A stretch of DNA of 14,188 bases. It comes from Rheinheimera sp. (GTDB taxonomy: Bacteria > Pseudomonadota > Gammaproteobacteria > Enterobacterales > Alteromonadaceae). The translations under genes and the position numbers were made by a program. Shown here one piece after another: positions 1 through 8,145 of this stretch. The stretch's first letter is position 1, and every line of letters starts with the position of its first letter. The notes beneath the pieces are model-generated. The model worked only from the letters and a program-made list of their open reading frames with translations. It did not search any database and was not told the origin of the DNA. The DNA is taken from the NCBI RefSeq assembly GCF_020217005.1, contig NZ_JAIWOI010000338.1, forward strand, positions 1-14,188, written 5' to 3'.

Positions 1-524
1 TAGATGCCATGAAAGGTTAAACCCAGTTCTGGTTTACTGGCGATTTCATGCATTAATCTTTTGGCGTTGGCTGTGCAACCAATAATGGCTACTTTTTTGT
101 TGCTGAAGCCTTTTTTATGCAGCGTGTTTTTGACCATACGGCCAGCAATGCGCCAGGTGGATGTGAAGCAAAATGCCAGACTAAACCAACCTACACAAAC
201 TACCCTGGAATAGGTAGCGGTAGTTTTTAAGGCAAAGGTGATCAACAACATCAGGCTAAAGGCCAAAAATAAGCATAAAGCCACAAAGAGTATGTTTTGT
301 GTAAAAGAGTCTACCCGCCACGAACGGTACAGCTGCACCGACTCTGCCGAATATAGGTACACTGCCATTACAGTGAAGTACAACATAATGTAGCCCGTAG
401 TCACCACCTGACCATAAAGTTTAAGGCTTAGGTACAACGCAGCGCCTATGGCTATTATGTCAAAAAGTCTGTTGAGGAAGCTGAACCCTGTATCGTCAGC
501 TTTAAAACTTGTGTGTGTGTTCAT
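1..524 (-). CDS. Polyprenyl glycosylphosphotransferase (WcaJ-like), N-terminal part, cut by window edge
   Basis: Reading the minus strand from the ATG at 524-522 gives 174 codons without a stop up to the window edge. About four hydrophobic segments are visible (roughly residues 20-38, 43-62, 76-100 and 104-125). They are followed by a Rossmann-like nucleotide-binding start, KKVAIIGCTANAKRLMHEI, near residues 142-160. This order matches the N-terminal half of undecaprenyl-phosphate glucose phosphotransferases, inner-membrane enzymes that load the first sugar phosphate onto the lipid carrier in exopolysaccharide or capsule synthesis. The catalytic bacterial sugar-transferase domain should lie beyond the window and cannot be checked. 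An AGGAT ribosome site seven bases before the ATG supports this start. It probably heads a polysaccharide cluster separate from trp. The substrate sugar cannot be told from this part. Confidence 0.8.
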   Translation of the reverse strand, partial: MNTHTSFKADDTGFSFLNRLFDIIAIGAALYLSLKLYGQVVTTGYIMLYFTVMAVYLYSAESVQLYRSWRVDSFTQNILFVALCLFLAFSLMLLITFALKTTATYSRVVCVGWFSLAFCFTSTWRIAGRMVKNTLHKKGFSNKKVAIIGCTANAKRLMHEIASKPELGLTFHGI

Positions 525-668
525 AGTTACATCCTGTTAACTAAGGGGCGCAAGAACATTGCCGCTCAGATTTTACACAGCAAAAAAACTAAAACAATGA
601 AAAAATTTGCTTTAATTTTCTCACTCGCCTTGGACTGTAGCCACTTTTTGTGACAACGACCTTACACA

Positions 669-696
669 GGTATAACGAGATCTGGCACATATTCAA
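669..696 (-). promoter_or_regulatory. Possible promoter for the polyprenyl glycosylphosphotransferase gene
   Basis: On the minus strand, TTGAAT (696-691) and TATACC (674-669) are separated by 16 bases, each matching the sigma-70 consensus at about four of six positions. The predicted start would leave a leader of roughly 140 bases before the gene. The surrounding DNA is AT-rich, so chance matches are likely. Confidence 0.25.
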
Positions 697-1017
697 ACGG
701 ATGAATTTTATTAAACTATTATCGGTTTTGCAATTTTTGCAGTTTTTATAAGCGAATTTATTTTGATTTTGGCTTTTTTTGTTTGATTTTTAACGGTTTT
801 TTTCATTTCCCTTTAATCTGGAAAATGCTGCTTTTTTAACAAATTGGACTGTTATAGATAAAAATTTACCATCTATAGACTGCTCAGGAACTGTTCGTTT
901 TGCTTAGCGAAAGGTGAAAATCTTTCAGAAAAAAATTTTAAAAAGCCAGAAATTTATTTTCAAAAAAATTTGCTAAGTGGGCATGGCGCTTCACATTTTA
1001 GCAAAATAAGGTACTGG

Positions 1018-1035
1018 AAAAATGAGTTCTGACCC
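1018..1035. repeat. Possible decayed half of a palindromic repeat
   Basis: The bases AAAAATGAGTTCTGACCC resemble one arm of the palindromic repeat seen intact at 12584-12641: ATGAGTTCTGACCC versus ATGTGATCTGACCC, 12 of 14 matching. It sits about 55 bases from the intact relative at 1089-1141. No matching second arm is present, so it is either a remnant or chance. Confidence 0.35.
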
Positions 1036-1088
1036 AGACGCTGTGGTCTTTGCCGCTGAATGGTTTCCGTTAGTCGTTCTTTCTGTAC

Positions 1089-1141
1089 AAATGGGGGCAG
1101 AGCACATAGTTAACTTTTAACAATGTGCTCTGCCCCCATTT
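1089..1141. repeat. REP-like palindrome, diverged copy; likely terminator of the trp operon
   Basis: Perfect 19-base arms (1089-1107 and 1123-1141, AAATGGGGGCAGAGCACAT and its complement) are extended inward by GTTAA/TTAAC around a three-base loop after one A:A mismatch. It begins 18 bases beyond the trpA stop, so the trp transcript would fold it into a very strong hairpin, although the following T tract (TTTGT) is short. Compared with the copy at 12584-12641 it differs at two stem positions, each with the complementary change in the other arm. Confidence 0.8.
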
Positions 1142-1159
1142 TGGTTAGCGCTTATTTGC

Positions 1160-1963
1160 TTAGCGCGTAGCGGCTTTCATGCTGCTAACGAAGTTGAACA
1201 ACTGCTGTTTGAGTTGCTCTGGCTCTGCCTGATATTTTTCGATGATTTGCACTATGGCGGAACCCGAAATGGCACCAGCAGCTCCGCTTGCTATCGCTGC
1301 TTTCACGTGCTCAGGTTTGGAGATGCCAAAACCAAGCAAAGTTGGCGCTGCATTGTACTCTTTCAGCTGATTAATCAGCGTGCTGGCCGGCATAGCGGCC
1401 TGAGTTTCAGTGCCAGTGACACCGGCTCTACTCAGTAAATAAGTGTAACCACGGCCATAAGAGGCCAGCTCACGTAAGCTGTCGTCTGTGATGTTTGGCG
1501 GTGCTATGAAAATAGGCGCTATGTCATGCTTCAGTGCGGCGTTTCTGAATAACTTGCTTTCGTGCAGTGGCACATCGGCAATCAGAATAGAGTCGACACC
1601 TGCTTGCTGCGCTTGCTGGTAGAAGTTGTCTATGCCTTTGGCCATCACCAGGTTGCTGTACAGCAATAAGCCAATAGGGATGTCTTTGTTGTAATGACGA
1701 ATGCGGCCAATTAATTCAAAACACTGGGCTGGAGTGACACCTGCCGCTAAAGCACGGATATTGGCGTTTTGGATCACCGGGCCGTCTGCTATGGGGTCTG
1801 AGAATGGAATGCCCAGCTCCAGCGCGTCTGCGCCTGCGTCTATCAGGGTTTTGATAATGTCGAATGACAACTCAAGACCAGGATCGCCCATAGTCACGAA
1901 AGGGACAAAAGCGCCTTGTTTGGCTGCGGCAAGGCGGCTGAATAACTGCTGATAACGTTGCAT
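1160..1963 (-). CDS. trpA: Tryptophan synthase alpha chain
   Basis: TrpA cleaves indole-3-glycerol phosphate to indole and glyceraldehyde 3-phosphate, and indole passes through a tunnel to TrpB. The 267-residue length is normal for the family. The two catalytic acids are present, Glu49 in [11 protein letters not shown] and Asp60 in IADGPV, numbered as in the enterobacterial enzyme. The phosphate-binding glycine segment near the C-terminus ([10 protein letters not shown], then GAISGSAIV) is intact. The start is fixed by an AAGGAG ribosome site that overlaps the trpB stop codon, leaving a 10-base gap; translation is probably coupled to trpB. It is the last gene of the operon and is followed by a strong palindrome. 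Confidence 0.97.
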   Translation of the reverse strand: MQRYQQLFSRLAAAKQGAFVPFVTMGDPGLELSFDIIKTLIDAGADALELGIPFSDPIADGPVIQNANIRALAAGVTPAQCFELIGRIRHYNKDIPIGLLLYSNLVMAKGIDNFYQQAQQAGVDSILIADVPLHESKLFRNAALKHDIAPIFIAPPNITDDSLRELASYGRGYTYLLSRAGVTGTETQAAMPASTLINQLKEYNAAPTLLGFGISKPEHVKAAIASGAAGAISGSAIVQIIEKYQAEPEQLKQQLFNFVSSMKAATR

Positions 1964-1973
1964 AAAAATCTCC

Positions 1974-3191
1974 TTAGCTGCGCGTGGCCATGTTGTTTGG
2001 CTGGATATGGGCTTCGCCTATGATCGAATACACGTGGTTTAAGTCTTTGTCACCACGGCCGGATAAGTTGACTAACAGCACCAAAGGTTCTGTGGTGGCA
2101 GCAGCCATTTTTAGCGCATGAGCTAAAGCGTGCGAGCTTTCCAGTGCCGGGATAATACCTTCAGATTTGGCCAGATGCTGGAAAGCAGCCAAGGCTTCAT
2201 CGTCGTTAATAGCCACATATTCAGCGCGGCCTATGCTTTGCAGATAAGTGTGTTGTGGGCCAACGGCCGGATAATCTAAACCAGCTGAAACCGAATAAGA
2301 CTCTTCGATCTGGCCGTCCTGAGTTTGCATAATGGCGGTGTAAGCGCCGTGCAGAATACCAAAGCTGCCTGTACTTAATGCTGCACCATGTTGATGAGTG
2401 TCGATGCCCATACCACCTGGCTCTATGCCAATTAAGCGCACGCCTTCTTCTTTGATGAAATCGGCGAACATGCCAATAGCGTTTGAACCACCACCCACAC
2501 AAGCCAGCACTGCGTCTGGTAATTTACCTTCGGCTTCGAGGATTTGTTGTTTGGCTTCTTCACCAATCATTTTCTGGAACTCACGCACTATAGTCGGGAA
2601 GGGGTGAGGGCCAGCTGCTGTTCCTAATAAATAGTGGCTGGTGGCATAACTGCCGGACCAGTCGCGCATGGCTTCGTTGACGGCATCTTTTAAGGTGCCG
2701 GACCCTGCGGTGACAGGGATCACAGTAGCGCCCATCAGTTTCATGCGGAATACGTTAGGTTGCTGACGTTCTATGTCTTTGGCACCCATGTAAATTTTGC
2801 AGTTCAGCCCCAACAAAGCACAGGCCAGCGCTGTAGCTACACCATGTTGGCCAGCGCCAGTTTCGGCAATGATGTCTTTTTTACCCATACGTTTTGCCAA
2901 CAAAGCCTGACCTAGTACCTGGTTGGTTTTATGAGCGCCACCGTGTAATAAGTCTTCACGTTTTAAGTAAATTTTTGCCAGCGGGTTAGGTGATACATTA
3001 CGGCATAAGGTTAAAGGCGTAGGGCGGCCGGCGTAGTCTTTTAACAGCGCCTGAAATTCAGCGATAAAGGCCGGATCTTGCTGAGCGTCGACAAAAGCCT
3101 GCTCCAGTTGCACTAGCGCAGGGACCAGCAATTCAGGCACAAACATGCCACCAAAATCGCCAAAATATGGGTTTAAATTTAATTTAGTCAT
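1974..3191 (-). CDS. trpB: Tryptophan synthase beta chain
   Basis: TrpB is the pyridoxal-phosphate enzyme that condenses indole with L-serine to give L-tryptophan, working as an alpha2-beta2 complex with TrpA. The cofactor lysine is Lys88 in [11 protein letters not shown]. The phosphate-binding loop GGGSNA and the conserved AETGAGQHG segment are both present. At 405 residues it is slightly longer than the E. coli enzyme because of a short C-terminal tail. The ATG overlaps the end of trpCF by eight bases (ATGACTAA), a classic coupling junction. Gene order and sequence leave no doubt about the identity; this is the primary TrpB, not the stand-alone TrpB2 type. Confidence 0.98.
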   Translation of the reverse strand: MTKLNLNPYFGDFGGMFVPELLVPALVQLEQAFVDAQQDPAFIAEFQALLKDYAGRPTPLTLCRNVSPNPLAKIYLKREDLLHGGAHKTNQVLGQALLAKRMGKKDIIAETGAGQHGVATALACALLGLNCKIYMGAKDIERQQPNVFRMKLMGATVIPVTAGSGTLKDAVNEAMRDWSGSYATSHYLLGTAAGPHPFPTIVREFQKMIGEEAKQQILEAEGKLPDAVLACVGGGSNAIGMFADFIKEEGVRLIGIEPGGMGIDTHQHGAALSTGSFGILHGAYTAIMQTQDGQIEESYSVSAGLDYPAVGPQHTYLQSIGRAEYVAINDDEALAAFQHLAKSEGIIPALESSHALAHALKMAAATTEPLVLLVNLSGRGDKDLNHVYSIIGEAHIQPNNMATRS

Positions 3192-4566
3192 GACTGAATT
3201 CTCTGATGTTCACAAAAGCGTGTTGAATTTTGCCCGCATCTTTGATGCCGGGAGCGGATTCGAGGCCTGAATTAAGATCAACGGCCAAAACCTGATGTTT
3301 CAGTGCTGCAACGACATTGTCCGGATTTAAACCTCCAGCCAACATCACTTTTTTATTCAGCAGTTGTTCGTCCAGTATTTGCCAGTCAAATTGTTGGCCT
3401 GTACCACCAGCCTGAGTGGGGTGGTAGGCGTCGAGCAAATAGCGGTCGGCGTAACGACTGAGTTCCGGCAATTTGTCCTGAATACGGTAGGCTTTCCAGA
3501 TTTCGGTATTTTTTGGTAACAAAGGCCGCAGTTTTTGCAGATACAAGTCGGACTCTTCACCATGCAACTGCACTGCAGCCAGTGGTAAAGTCTGTGCCAT
3601 AGCGGCCACTGTCTCTACAGCTTCATCAACAAAAACCCCAACATAATGCAGAGCCGGAGCGCCTTGTTGCACTGCTTTGGCTTGCTCTGTTGTGACATGG
3701 CGTGGTGATTTGGGATAAAAAATTAAACCACCAAAATAAGCGCCATTGGCATAAGCTGCTGCGCTGTCTTCAGCCCGGGTTAAACCACAGACCTTATGTT
3801 CACCACGAATTAGTGAACGGCAAGCGTTGGCTAAATCCTGCTGCGCCATTAAGGAGCTGCCCACTAAGTAGGCGTCCGCGACTTTGGCCAGTTGCCTGAC
3901 TTGCTGCGAGCTGTAAATGCCGGATTCGGATACGACAGTGATACCTTCCGGGATCAAACGGGCCAGGCGGAAACTGGTGTCTAAGTTGGTATCTAAAGTG
4001 CGCAAGTCGCGGTTATTGATACCAATCAGCTCCGCCCCTAAAGCCACAGCACGCAGGGTTTCTGCTTCGTTGCTGACCTCAGTTAAGATGGTCAGGTTTA
4101 GGCTTTTCGCTACCTGCGCCAGCTCCAGATACTCCAGATCACTTAACACGGACAACATCAGCAGTACGGCGTCACTGCCCTGTAAACGGCCGAGATAAAT
4201 CTGATAGGGGTCGATAATAAAGTCTTTATGCAGCAACGGCTGATTGACCCTTGCGCGCACTTTGGCCAGGTAGTCGTAACTGCCCTGGAAAAACTTTTCG
4301 TCTGTCAGTACAGAGATACAGTCAGCGTACTGGCCATAAGCGGTGCAAATTTCCTCTAAATCAAAAGGGCTACGGATTAAGCCTTTAGAGGGTGACGCCT
4401 TTTTGCATTCCAGAATAAAACGTGGCCCTTTTTGCTGTAGCGCTTTTAAGAAATTACGCTGGCTGGGTTGCACCAGCTCCTGAAACTGCGCCAGTGGCAG
4501 CTTTTGCTTGCGCTCTGCCACTTCCAGTTTTTTATGGTCGATAATAGTGGTTAACACATTAGCCAT
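3184..4566 (-). CDS. trpCF: Bifunctional indole-3-glycerol-phosphate synthase / phosphoribosylanthranilate isomerase
   Basis: This is a fusion of two TIM-barrel enzymes. The C-terminal TrpF part isomerises phosphoribosylanthranilate and the N-terminal TrpC part closes the indole ring. In TrpC (about residues 1-255) the family's catalytic residues are visible: Glu53 and Lys55 in [11 protein letters not shown], Lys114 in LHKDFIID, Glu163 in LTEV, Asn184 in INNRDL, and Ser215 in SESG. In TrpF (about 256-460) the acid-base pair is Cys260 in VCGLTR and Asp379 in LLDAYHP, the same numbers as in the E. coli fusion. The length of 460 is typical. The ATG overlaps trpD by eight bases. E. coli also carries this fusion, named trpC there. 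Confidence 0.97.
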   Translation of the reverse strand: MANVLTTIIDHKKLEVAERKQKLPLAQFQELVQPSQRNFLKALQQKGPRFILECKKASPSKGLIRSPFDLEEICTAYGQYADCISVLTDEKFFQGSYDYLAKVRARVNQPLLHKDFIIDPYQIYLGRLQGSDAVLLMLSVLSDLEYLELAQVAKSLNLTILTEVSNEAETLRAVALGAELIGINNRDLRTLDTNLDTSFRLARLIPEGITVVSESGIYSSQQVRQLAKVADAYLVGSSLMAQQDLANACRSLIRGEHKVCGLTRAEDSAAAYANGAYFGGLIFYPKSPRHVTTEQAKAVQQGAPALHYVGVFVDEAVETVAAMAQTLPLAAVQLHGEESDLYLQKLRPLLPKNTEIWKAYRIQDKLPELSRYADRYLLDAYHPTQAGGTGQQFDWQILDEQLLNKKVMLAGGLNPDNVVAALKHQVLAVDLNSGLESAPGIKDAGKIQHAFVNIREFSHD

Positions 4567-5581
4567 GACTAAGTTCCCTTAACTGCGTCAATGTCGAAAC
4601 GGCCTGTCCTGAAGCTAAGTGCTGCAGCACAGATTGCGTAAGCTGTTTTAAATCAGAACCCTGACCTGCAATATGCAGCATTGCTGCTACGTTGGCTGCA
4701 ACCGCCTGATTGTGAGCGGTTTTACCTGAACCCTGTAAAATCGCCAGAGTGGCAGCTGCGTTGTCGGCCGGACTGCCGCCTGTGAGTTCGCTCAGGCTGA
4801 TGTGCGGTAAACCAAAATCAGCAGGAGTCAGTTCAAAGTGTTCAACGGTTCCGGTTGCAGTAACTGCACTGACCTGGGTAACCCCATGCAAAGCTATTTC
4901 GTCACAACCACTGCCATGCACAACCCAGGCTGCTTTTACGCCCAGTTGTTGCAGTGCTTGCGCCATCACAGGGGTTAAAGCCGGATCGTAAACGCCAAGT
5001 AACTGGTATTCGGGCTTGGCCGGGTTAATCAGCGGCCCCAATAAGTTAAAAATGGTGCGGCTTTTCAGCGCTGTACGCACGGGCATCGCATGCTTAATGC
5101 CCGCATGATACAAAGGTGCAAACAAAAAGCTGCTATTGCTTTGGCTTAAAGCCCTGGCTGCAGTGTGCGGGCTCATTTGAATATTGATGCCCAGTTGTTC
5201 CAGTAAGTCGGCTGAACCGGACTGAGAGGATACGCTTCTGTTGCCATGTTTGGCCACTGGCAAACCCATGCTGGCCGCAACCAGCGCTGCGGTGCTGGAA
5301 ATGTTGATGGTGTTGGAGCCGTCTCCGCCTGTACCACAACAGTCTATAGTACCAACGACTGCAGCTGGAAATTCGCTGGCTGCAGCACGCATGGCCGCCG
5401 CAGCGCCAGCAATTTCTTCCGCTGTTTCGCCACGCATTTTCAGCGCTACCAACAGTGCGGTCAGCAACACAGGGTCGACTTCACCTTTGACTACGGCGCT
5501 AAAAAAGCTATGGCTTTGCTCAAAAGATAAGGCTTCGCCTCTTAAGCTTTGTTGCACCAACGCTAAAATTGTCTGGCTCAT
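4559..5581 (-). CDS. trpD: Anthranilate phosphoribosyltransferase
   Basis: TrpD transfers the phosphoribosyl group from PRPP to anthranilate, the second step of the branch. The PRPP-binding glycine loop CGTGGDGSNTINIS (residues 82-95), the KHGNRSVSSQSGSADLLE segment (111-128) and the metal-binding GCDEIALHG motif are all present. The protein has 340 residues, the usual size of a stand-alone TrpD. It is therefore not fused to TrpG, unlike in E. coli and Salmonella. The start codon overlaps the trpG stop as ATGA, which implies translational coupling and equimolar output. Confidence 0.97.
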   Translation of the reverse strand: MSQTILALVQQSLRGEALSFEQSHSFFSAVVKGEVDPVLLTALLVALKMRGETAEEIAGAAAAMRAAASEFPAAVVGTIDCCGTGGDGSNTINISSTAALVAASMGLPVAKHGNRSVSSQSGSADLLEQLGINIQMSPHTAARALSQSNSSFLFAPLYHAGIKHAMPVRTALKSRTIFNLLGPLINPAKPEYQLLGVYDPALTPVMAQALQQLGVKAAWVVHGSGCDEIALHGVTQVSAVTATGTVEHFELTPADFGLPHISLSELTGGSPADNAAATLAILQGSGKTAHNQAVAANVAAMLHIAGQGSDLKQLTQSVLQHLASGQAVSTLTQLRELSHG

Positions 5582-6177
5582 ACCGATGCTCCCTGACTTT
5601 TCATTAAGTAATCCAGACTCTGTTTCAGCAAAGGCTTGCCTAAAGTGGTCAGGATAGACTCAGGGTGGAATTGATAACCCAAAGCTTTATGCTCTTCGTG
5701 CACTATGGCCATGGGAATATGCTGATAGGCTGCTATCACTTGTAACGAAGCTGGAACTTCGGTTGCCATTAACGAGTGATAACGGGCCACAGGGAACTGT
5801 TTAGGCAAAGCGCCAAATACAGCGTGGTCGCTCAGTTCAATGATGGAGGTTTTACCATGCACAGTTTCTCCGGCACGACCAACTACACCGCCATAATGTT
5901 CCACCAGTGCCTGATGACCCAGACAAATGCCGAGCATAGGAAATTTACCGGCACAAAGCGAAATCAGTTCAGGCATAGAGCCCGCCTGAGCGGGGGCGCC
6001 AGGGCCTGGCGATAACAGCAGCACTACAGGTTGTTGTTCCTGCTGCATTTTTTCAAAGATATAAGCCGCAGGCACCGTATTGCGATACAGCTTTAAACTA
6101 AAACCTAACTGGGCGACTTCGTCCACCAGGTTGTAGCTGAAGGAATCTAAATTGTCTAACAGATAGACCACGCTCAT
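5578..6177 (-). CDS. trpG: Anthranilate synthase component II (glutamine amidotransferase)
   Basis: TrpG hydrolyses glutamine and channels ammonia to TrpE for anthranilate synthesis. It is a class I amidotransferase with the full triad: the nucleophile Cys85 in MLGICLGHQA, and His171 and Glu173 in YQFHPESIL. The SPGPGAP oxyanion loop (56-62) is intact. The 199-residue length fits a stand-alone subunit. The start overlaps the trpE stop as ATGA, so both subunits should be made in a fixed ratio. Close homologues (PabA) serve folate synthesis, but the position inside the trp operon directly after trpE favours the tryptophan role; it might serve both pathways. Confidence 0.95.
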   Translation of the reverse strand: MSVVYLLDNLDSFSYNLVDEVAQLGFSLKLYRNTVPAAYIFEKMQQEQQPVVLLLSPGPGAPAQAGSMPELISLCAGKFPMLGICLGHQALVEHYGGVVGRAGETVHGKTSIIELSDHAVFGALPKQFPVARYHSLMATEVPASLQVIAAYQHIPMAIVHEEHKALGYQFHPESILTTLGKPLLKQSLDYLMKSQGASV

Positions 6178-7775
6178 ACCGATACTCCTTGTTTAACCGC
6201 CTGGCCTGCAGATTGAATAGCATTAATCACAGCCTGAGCTTTGCTGCGGGTTTCGTCGGCTTCGGCTTGCGCCACGCTGTCGTACACTACGCCAGCGCCG
6301 GCCTGAATATAGGCAGTGCCGTTTTGTACATATGCAGAACGGATCACTATGCAGCTGTCAAAGTCGCCATTGCCCGCTAAATACCCTACAGCGCCACCAT
6401 AGCTGCCACGGCGTTTTTTCTCGACACCACGGATCAGTTCTGCCGCCCGCACTTTAGGCGCGCCGACCAGGGTGCCCATATTCATGCAGGCCTGATAGGC
6501 ATGCAAAGCGTCTAATTCTGGTTTTAAGGTGCCAACCACGCGGGAGACTAAATGCATGACATAAGAGTAACGGTCGACTTTCAGCAGTTCTTTGACATAA
6601 CGACTGCCAGGCACGCTGATACGGGCTACGTCGTTTCGGGCCAAGTCGACCAACATTAAATGTTCGGCTTTTTCTTTTTCGTCCTGGCGCAGTTCCAGTT
6701 CGATGCGGCTGTCGAGGTCGCGATCTATAGTGCCATTGGCGGCAAAACCACGGCGGCGGGTGCCGGCAATAGGGTAAATTTCCACTTGTGCTGTGCTGGC
6801 TTCGTATTTCAGCGCTGACTCAGGGGAAGCGCCAAACAGACTGAAGTTTCTGTCCTGCAGGTAAAACATATAAGGGCTTGGATTTTGTTGTTTCAGTTTG
6901 GCGTAAGCGGCTTGTGGATCAGGGCAGGGCAGGCTGAAACAACGGGATGGCACCACCTGGAATACATCTCCAGCCACTATGTTTTGCTTCAGCATTTCGA
7001 CTTGGGCGATAAAGTCGGCGTCACTGATGTCGACTTTCACTTCGGCTTTGGCTGCTGGTTCTGTGGTCAGGGTTGTGGTCTCTGCTGCCTGCTGTAACAA
7101 CTGCTGTAGTTCAGATAAACGCTGGCCAATGACAAAATACTGCTGCTGGGCTTGAGCACCACAAAATACATTACCAATCAGCCTGCTATTGCCTGCCTGA
7201 TGATCGACCACCAACAAGGTTTCTGCCAGATAAAACAGATAGTCAGGGCACTGGTTTTCAGCTGTTGGCACTTGAGGTAAAGCTTCGACCATGGCCACTA
7301 AGTCGTAACCTATAACACCACCTAAAAAGATGGCCAAAGGCTCGTCGCTGTTATTCTGCAGTTGTTGTTGTAATAAACGTAATACGGTCAGCGAGTTTGG
7401 CAGTAATAAACGGCTTTCTTCATCCAGCAAAGGGTCTGCCGGAGCAAAGTCTGCAGTCAGTTGTTGGCCTGTTAATTCCAGCGTGGCTTTGCCTTGCAGC
7501 AAAGACGCCAGATAAGGCAACAGAGTTTTGCCGTTGTCGGTTAAGGCTTCCACCCGAACCTGCAGTGCATTGCATTCAATCCGCAAAGCGGCGTCAATTA
7601 ACATCAGGCTTTTTAAACTGTTTTTGCTGTCAATTTCAGCTGATTCCAGTAACAACGCCATTTGCCCCTGGTTGGTTAAGGCTCTGAAACTTTGCAGCGG
7701 ATCGGGCTGAATGCTGAGCCTTTGGCTGAAGCTGGCCACTTGTCCTGTGGTGGTGGTAATTTGCTGTAAATTCAT
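6174..7775 (-). CDS. trpE: Anthranilate synthase component I
   Basis: TrpE converts chorismate to anthranilate with ammonia from TrpG and is the committed, feedback-inhibited step. The tryptophan-binding LLES motif is present (LLLESAEIDS, residues 41-50, Ser45), so allosteric inhibition is expected. The chorismate-binding C-terminal domain has the usual signatures: PSPYMFYLQ, FGASPES, IAGTRRRG, HLMLVDLARND, MHLVSRVVG, MNMGTLVGAPKVRA and GAVGYLAGNGD. The length of 533 is normal. The start has an AGGA ribosome site six bases upstream on the minus strand. It is the first structural gene after the two attenuators. Confidence 0.97.
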   Translation of the reverse strand: MNLQQITTTTGQVASFSQRLSIQPDPLQSFRALTNQGQMALLLESAEIDSKNSLKSLMLIDAALRIECNALQVRVEALTDNGKTLLPYLASLLQGKATLELTGQQLTADFAPADPLLDEESRLLLPNSLTVLRLLQQQLQNNSDEPLAIFLGGVIGYDLVAMVEALPQVPTAENQCPDYLFYLAETLLVVDHQAGNSRLIGNVFCGAQAQQQYFVIGQRLSELQQLLQQAAETTTLTTEPAAKAEVKVDISDADFIAQVEMLKQNIVAGDVFQVVPSRCFSLPCPDPQAAYAKLKQQNPSPYMFYLQDRNFSLFGASPESALKYEASTAQVEIYPIAGTRRRGFAANGTIDRDLDSRIELELRQDEKEKAEHLMLVDLARNDVARISVPGSRYVKELLKVDRYSYVMHLVSRVVGTLKPELDALHAYQACMNMGTLVGAPKVRAAELIRGVEKKRRGSYGGAVGYLAGNGDFDSCIVIRSAYVQNGTAYIQAGAGVVYDSVAQAEADETRSKAQAVINAIQSAGQAVKQGVSV

Positions 7776-7846
7776 CGCTAATCCTAAATTCTTCGTATAA
7801 AAATCGTCAGAAACTACTTTGTACTACCCTAAGCGTCGGCCCAAAT

Positions 7847-7873
7847 AAAAAGCCCGCATCAAGCGGGCTTTTT
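7847..7873 (-). terminator. trp attenuator 2 terminator
   Basis: On the minus strand a perfect 11-base stem (AAAAAGCCCGC, loop TTGAT, GCGGGCTTTTT) ends in a T run continued by ATTT, the form of a strong intrinsic terminator. It lies 32 bases past the stop codon of the second leader peptide and 71 bases before trpE. Its 5' arm can pair instead with AGCGGGC at the leader stop codon (7900-7906), which would block termination. Confidence 0.9.
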
Positions 7874-7906
7874 GGCTGTATTCGGACAATAGTGGTCCGG
7901 CCCGCT
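7862..7906 (-). promoter_or_regulatory. Antiterminator of trp attenuator 2
   Basis: On the minus strand AGCGGGC (7906-7900) pairs fully with GCCCGCT (7868-7862), the 5' arm of the terminator. Inside the loop, CGGAC (7899-7895) and GTCCG (7887-7883) form a second stem that would stabilise it. The first two bases of the antiterminator are the last two of the leader stop codon TAG, so a ribosome at the stop would mask it. Leader TGGTGG over the last two Trp codons can pair weakly with CCACTA downstream, a possible 1:2 stem. Confidence 0.7.
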
Positions 7907-7955
7907 AAACAGGAAGTCGCCACCAGTGCCAAGGTGTTACTTGAGAATTCATCAT
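7905..7955 (-). CDS. trpL: trp operon leader peptide 2 (Trp-His-Trp-Trp)
   Basis: A 16-residue ORF, MMNSQVTPWHWWRLPV, begins six bases after an AGGA ribosome site and ends 31 bases before the 5' arm of a terminator. Trp residues 9, 11 and 12 make three Trp codons in four positions, far above the usual frequency. This is the arrangement of enterobacterial trpL, where ribosome stalling at Trp codons during tryptophan shortage favours antitermination and expression of trpE. The second ATG (7952) could also be used. It is the nearer of two leader peptides to trpE. Confidence 0.9.
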   Translation of the reverse strand: MMNSQVTPWHWWRLPV

Positions 7956-7996
7956 TGTTTTTCCTGCTGTTAAATTTTTACTAGCCCAATTAATGC

Positions 7997-8025
7997 AAAA
8001 GGCCCGCATCTTACGAAACGGGCCT
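7997..8025 (-). terminator. trp attenuator 1 terminator
   Basis: On the minus strand AGGCCCG (8025-8019) and CGGGCCT (8006-8000) form a seven-base GC-rich stem with a 12-base loop, followed by TTT and then GCATTAATT. The T tract is short, so it may be leakier than attenuator 2. It lies between the first leader peptide and the second. Its 5' arm is complementary to the sequence at the stop codon of leader 1. Confidence 0.75.
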
Positions 8026-8062
8026 GGTTTTATAGCGAATACAACGCCTCCACACGCCCGTT
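8017..8062 (-). promoter_or_regulatory. Antiterminator of trp attenuator 1
   Basis: On the minus strand AACGGGC (8062-8056) is perfectly complementary to GCCCGTT (8023-8017), which overlaps the 5' arm of the attenuator 1 terminator. The AA comes from the leader stop codon TAA. A ribosome terminating there would cover it and let the terminator form; a ribosome stalled at the three Trp codons (8081-8073) would leave it free. CTCACA upstream and TGTGGAG downstream could form a competing 1:2 stem with one bulged base. Confidence 0.65.
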
Positions 8063-8114
8063 AAGGAGTATGCCACCACCAAATGTGAGTTTGAGTTGTT
8101 GTCTGAAATTGCAT
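8061..8114 (-). CDS. trpL: trp operon leader peptide 1 (Trp-Trp-Trp)
   Basis: A 17-residue ORF, MQFQTTTQTHIWWWHTP, with three consecutive Trp codons at residues 12-14 lies between a good minus-strand promoter and a GC-rich hairpin. An in-frame TAG two codons upstream makes this ATG the only ATG start. The ribosome site is weak (GGA ten bases before ATG). Like leader 2, its stop codon runs directly into CGGGC, the 5' half of an antiterminator. I read it as a second, promoter-proximal tryptophan-sensing leader for the same operon. The alternative is a relic that is no longer translated. Confidence 0.82.
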   Translation of the reverse strand: MQFQTTTQTHIWWWHTP

Positions 8115-8145
8115 TGGCTATAAATCCGTTGTTAGTAAGTCGCTC

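Larger units (their letters stand above)
525..1088. other. AT-rich intergenic region between trp operon end and glycosylphosphotransferase gene
   Basis: No convincing gene was found on either strand in this stretch. It is rich in A and T runs. It contains two short inverted repeats: TATAGAT/ATCTATA with an 11-base loop at 853-877, and TTTGCTAA/TTAGCAAA at 969-1005. Its position, just upstream of a polysaccharide gene and downstream of the trp terminator, suggests a promoter and regulatory region. No JUMPstart/ops element (GGCGGTAG) was seen on the minus strand. Confidence 0.5.

Noticed and set aside
510..521. TG dinucleotide run at the start of the glycosylphosphotransferase gene, possible phase variation
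   Set aside because: Only about five repeat units, too short to expect frequent slippage; it encodes Asn-Thr-His-Thr in an intact frame.
525..1088. Possible small gene or JUMPstart/ops element upstream of the polysaccharide gene
   Set aside because: No open frame with a ribosome site and no GGCGGTAG on the coding strand were found.
8069..8122. Plus-strand 17-codon frame starting with ATG after AAGGAG, antisense to leader peptide 1
   Set aside because: The ribosome site is only two or three bases from the ATG, and the minus-strand frame with three Trp codons, a hairpin and a promoter explains the region better.
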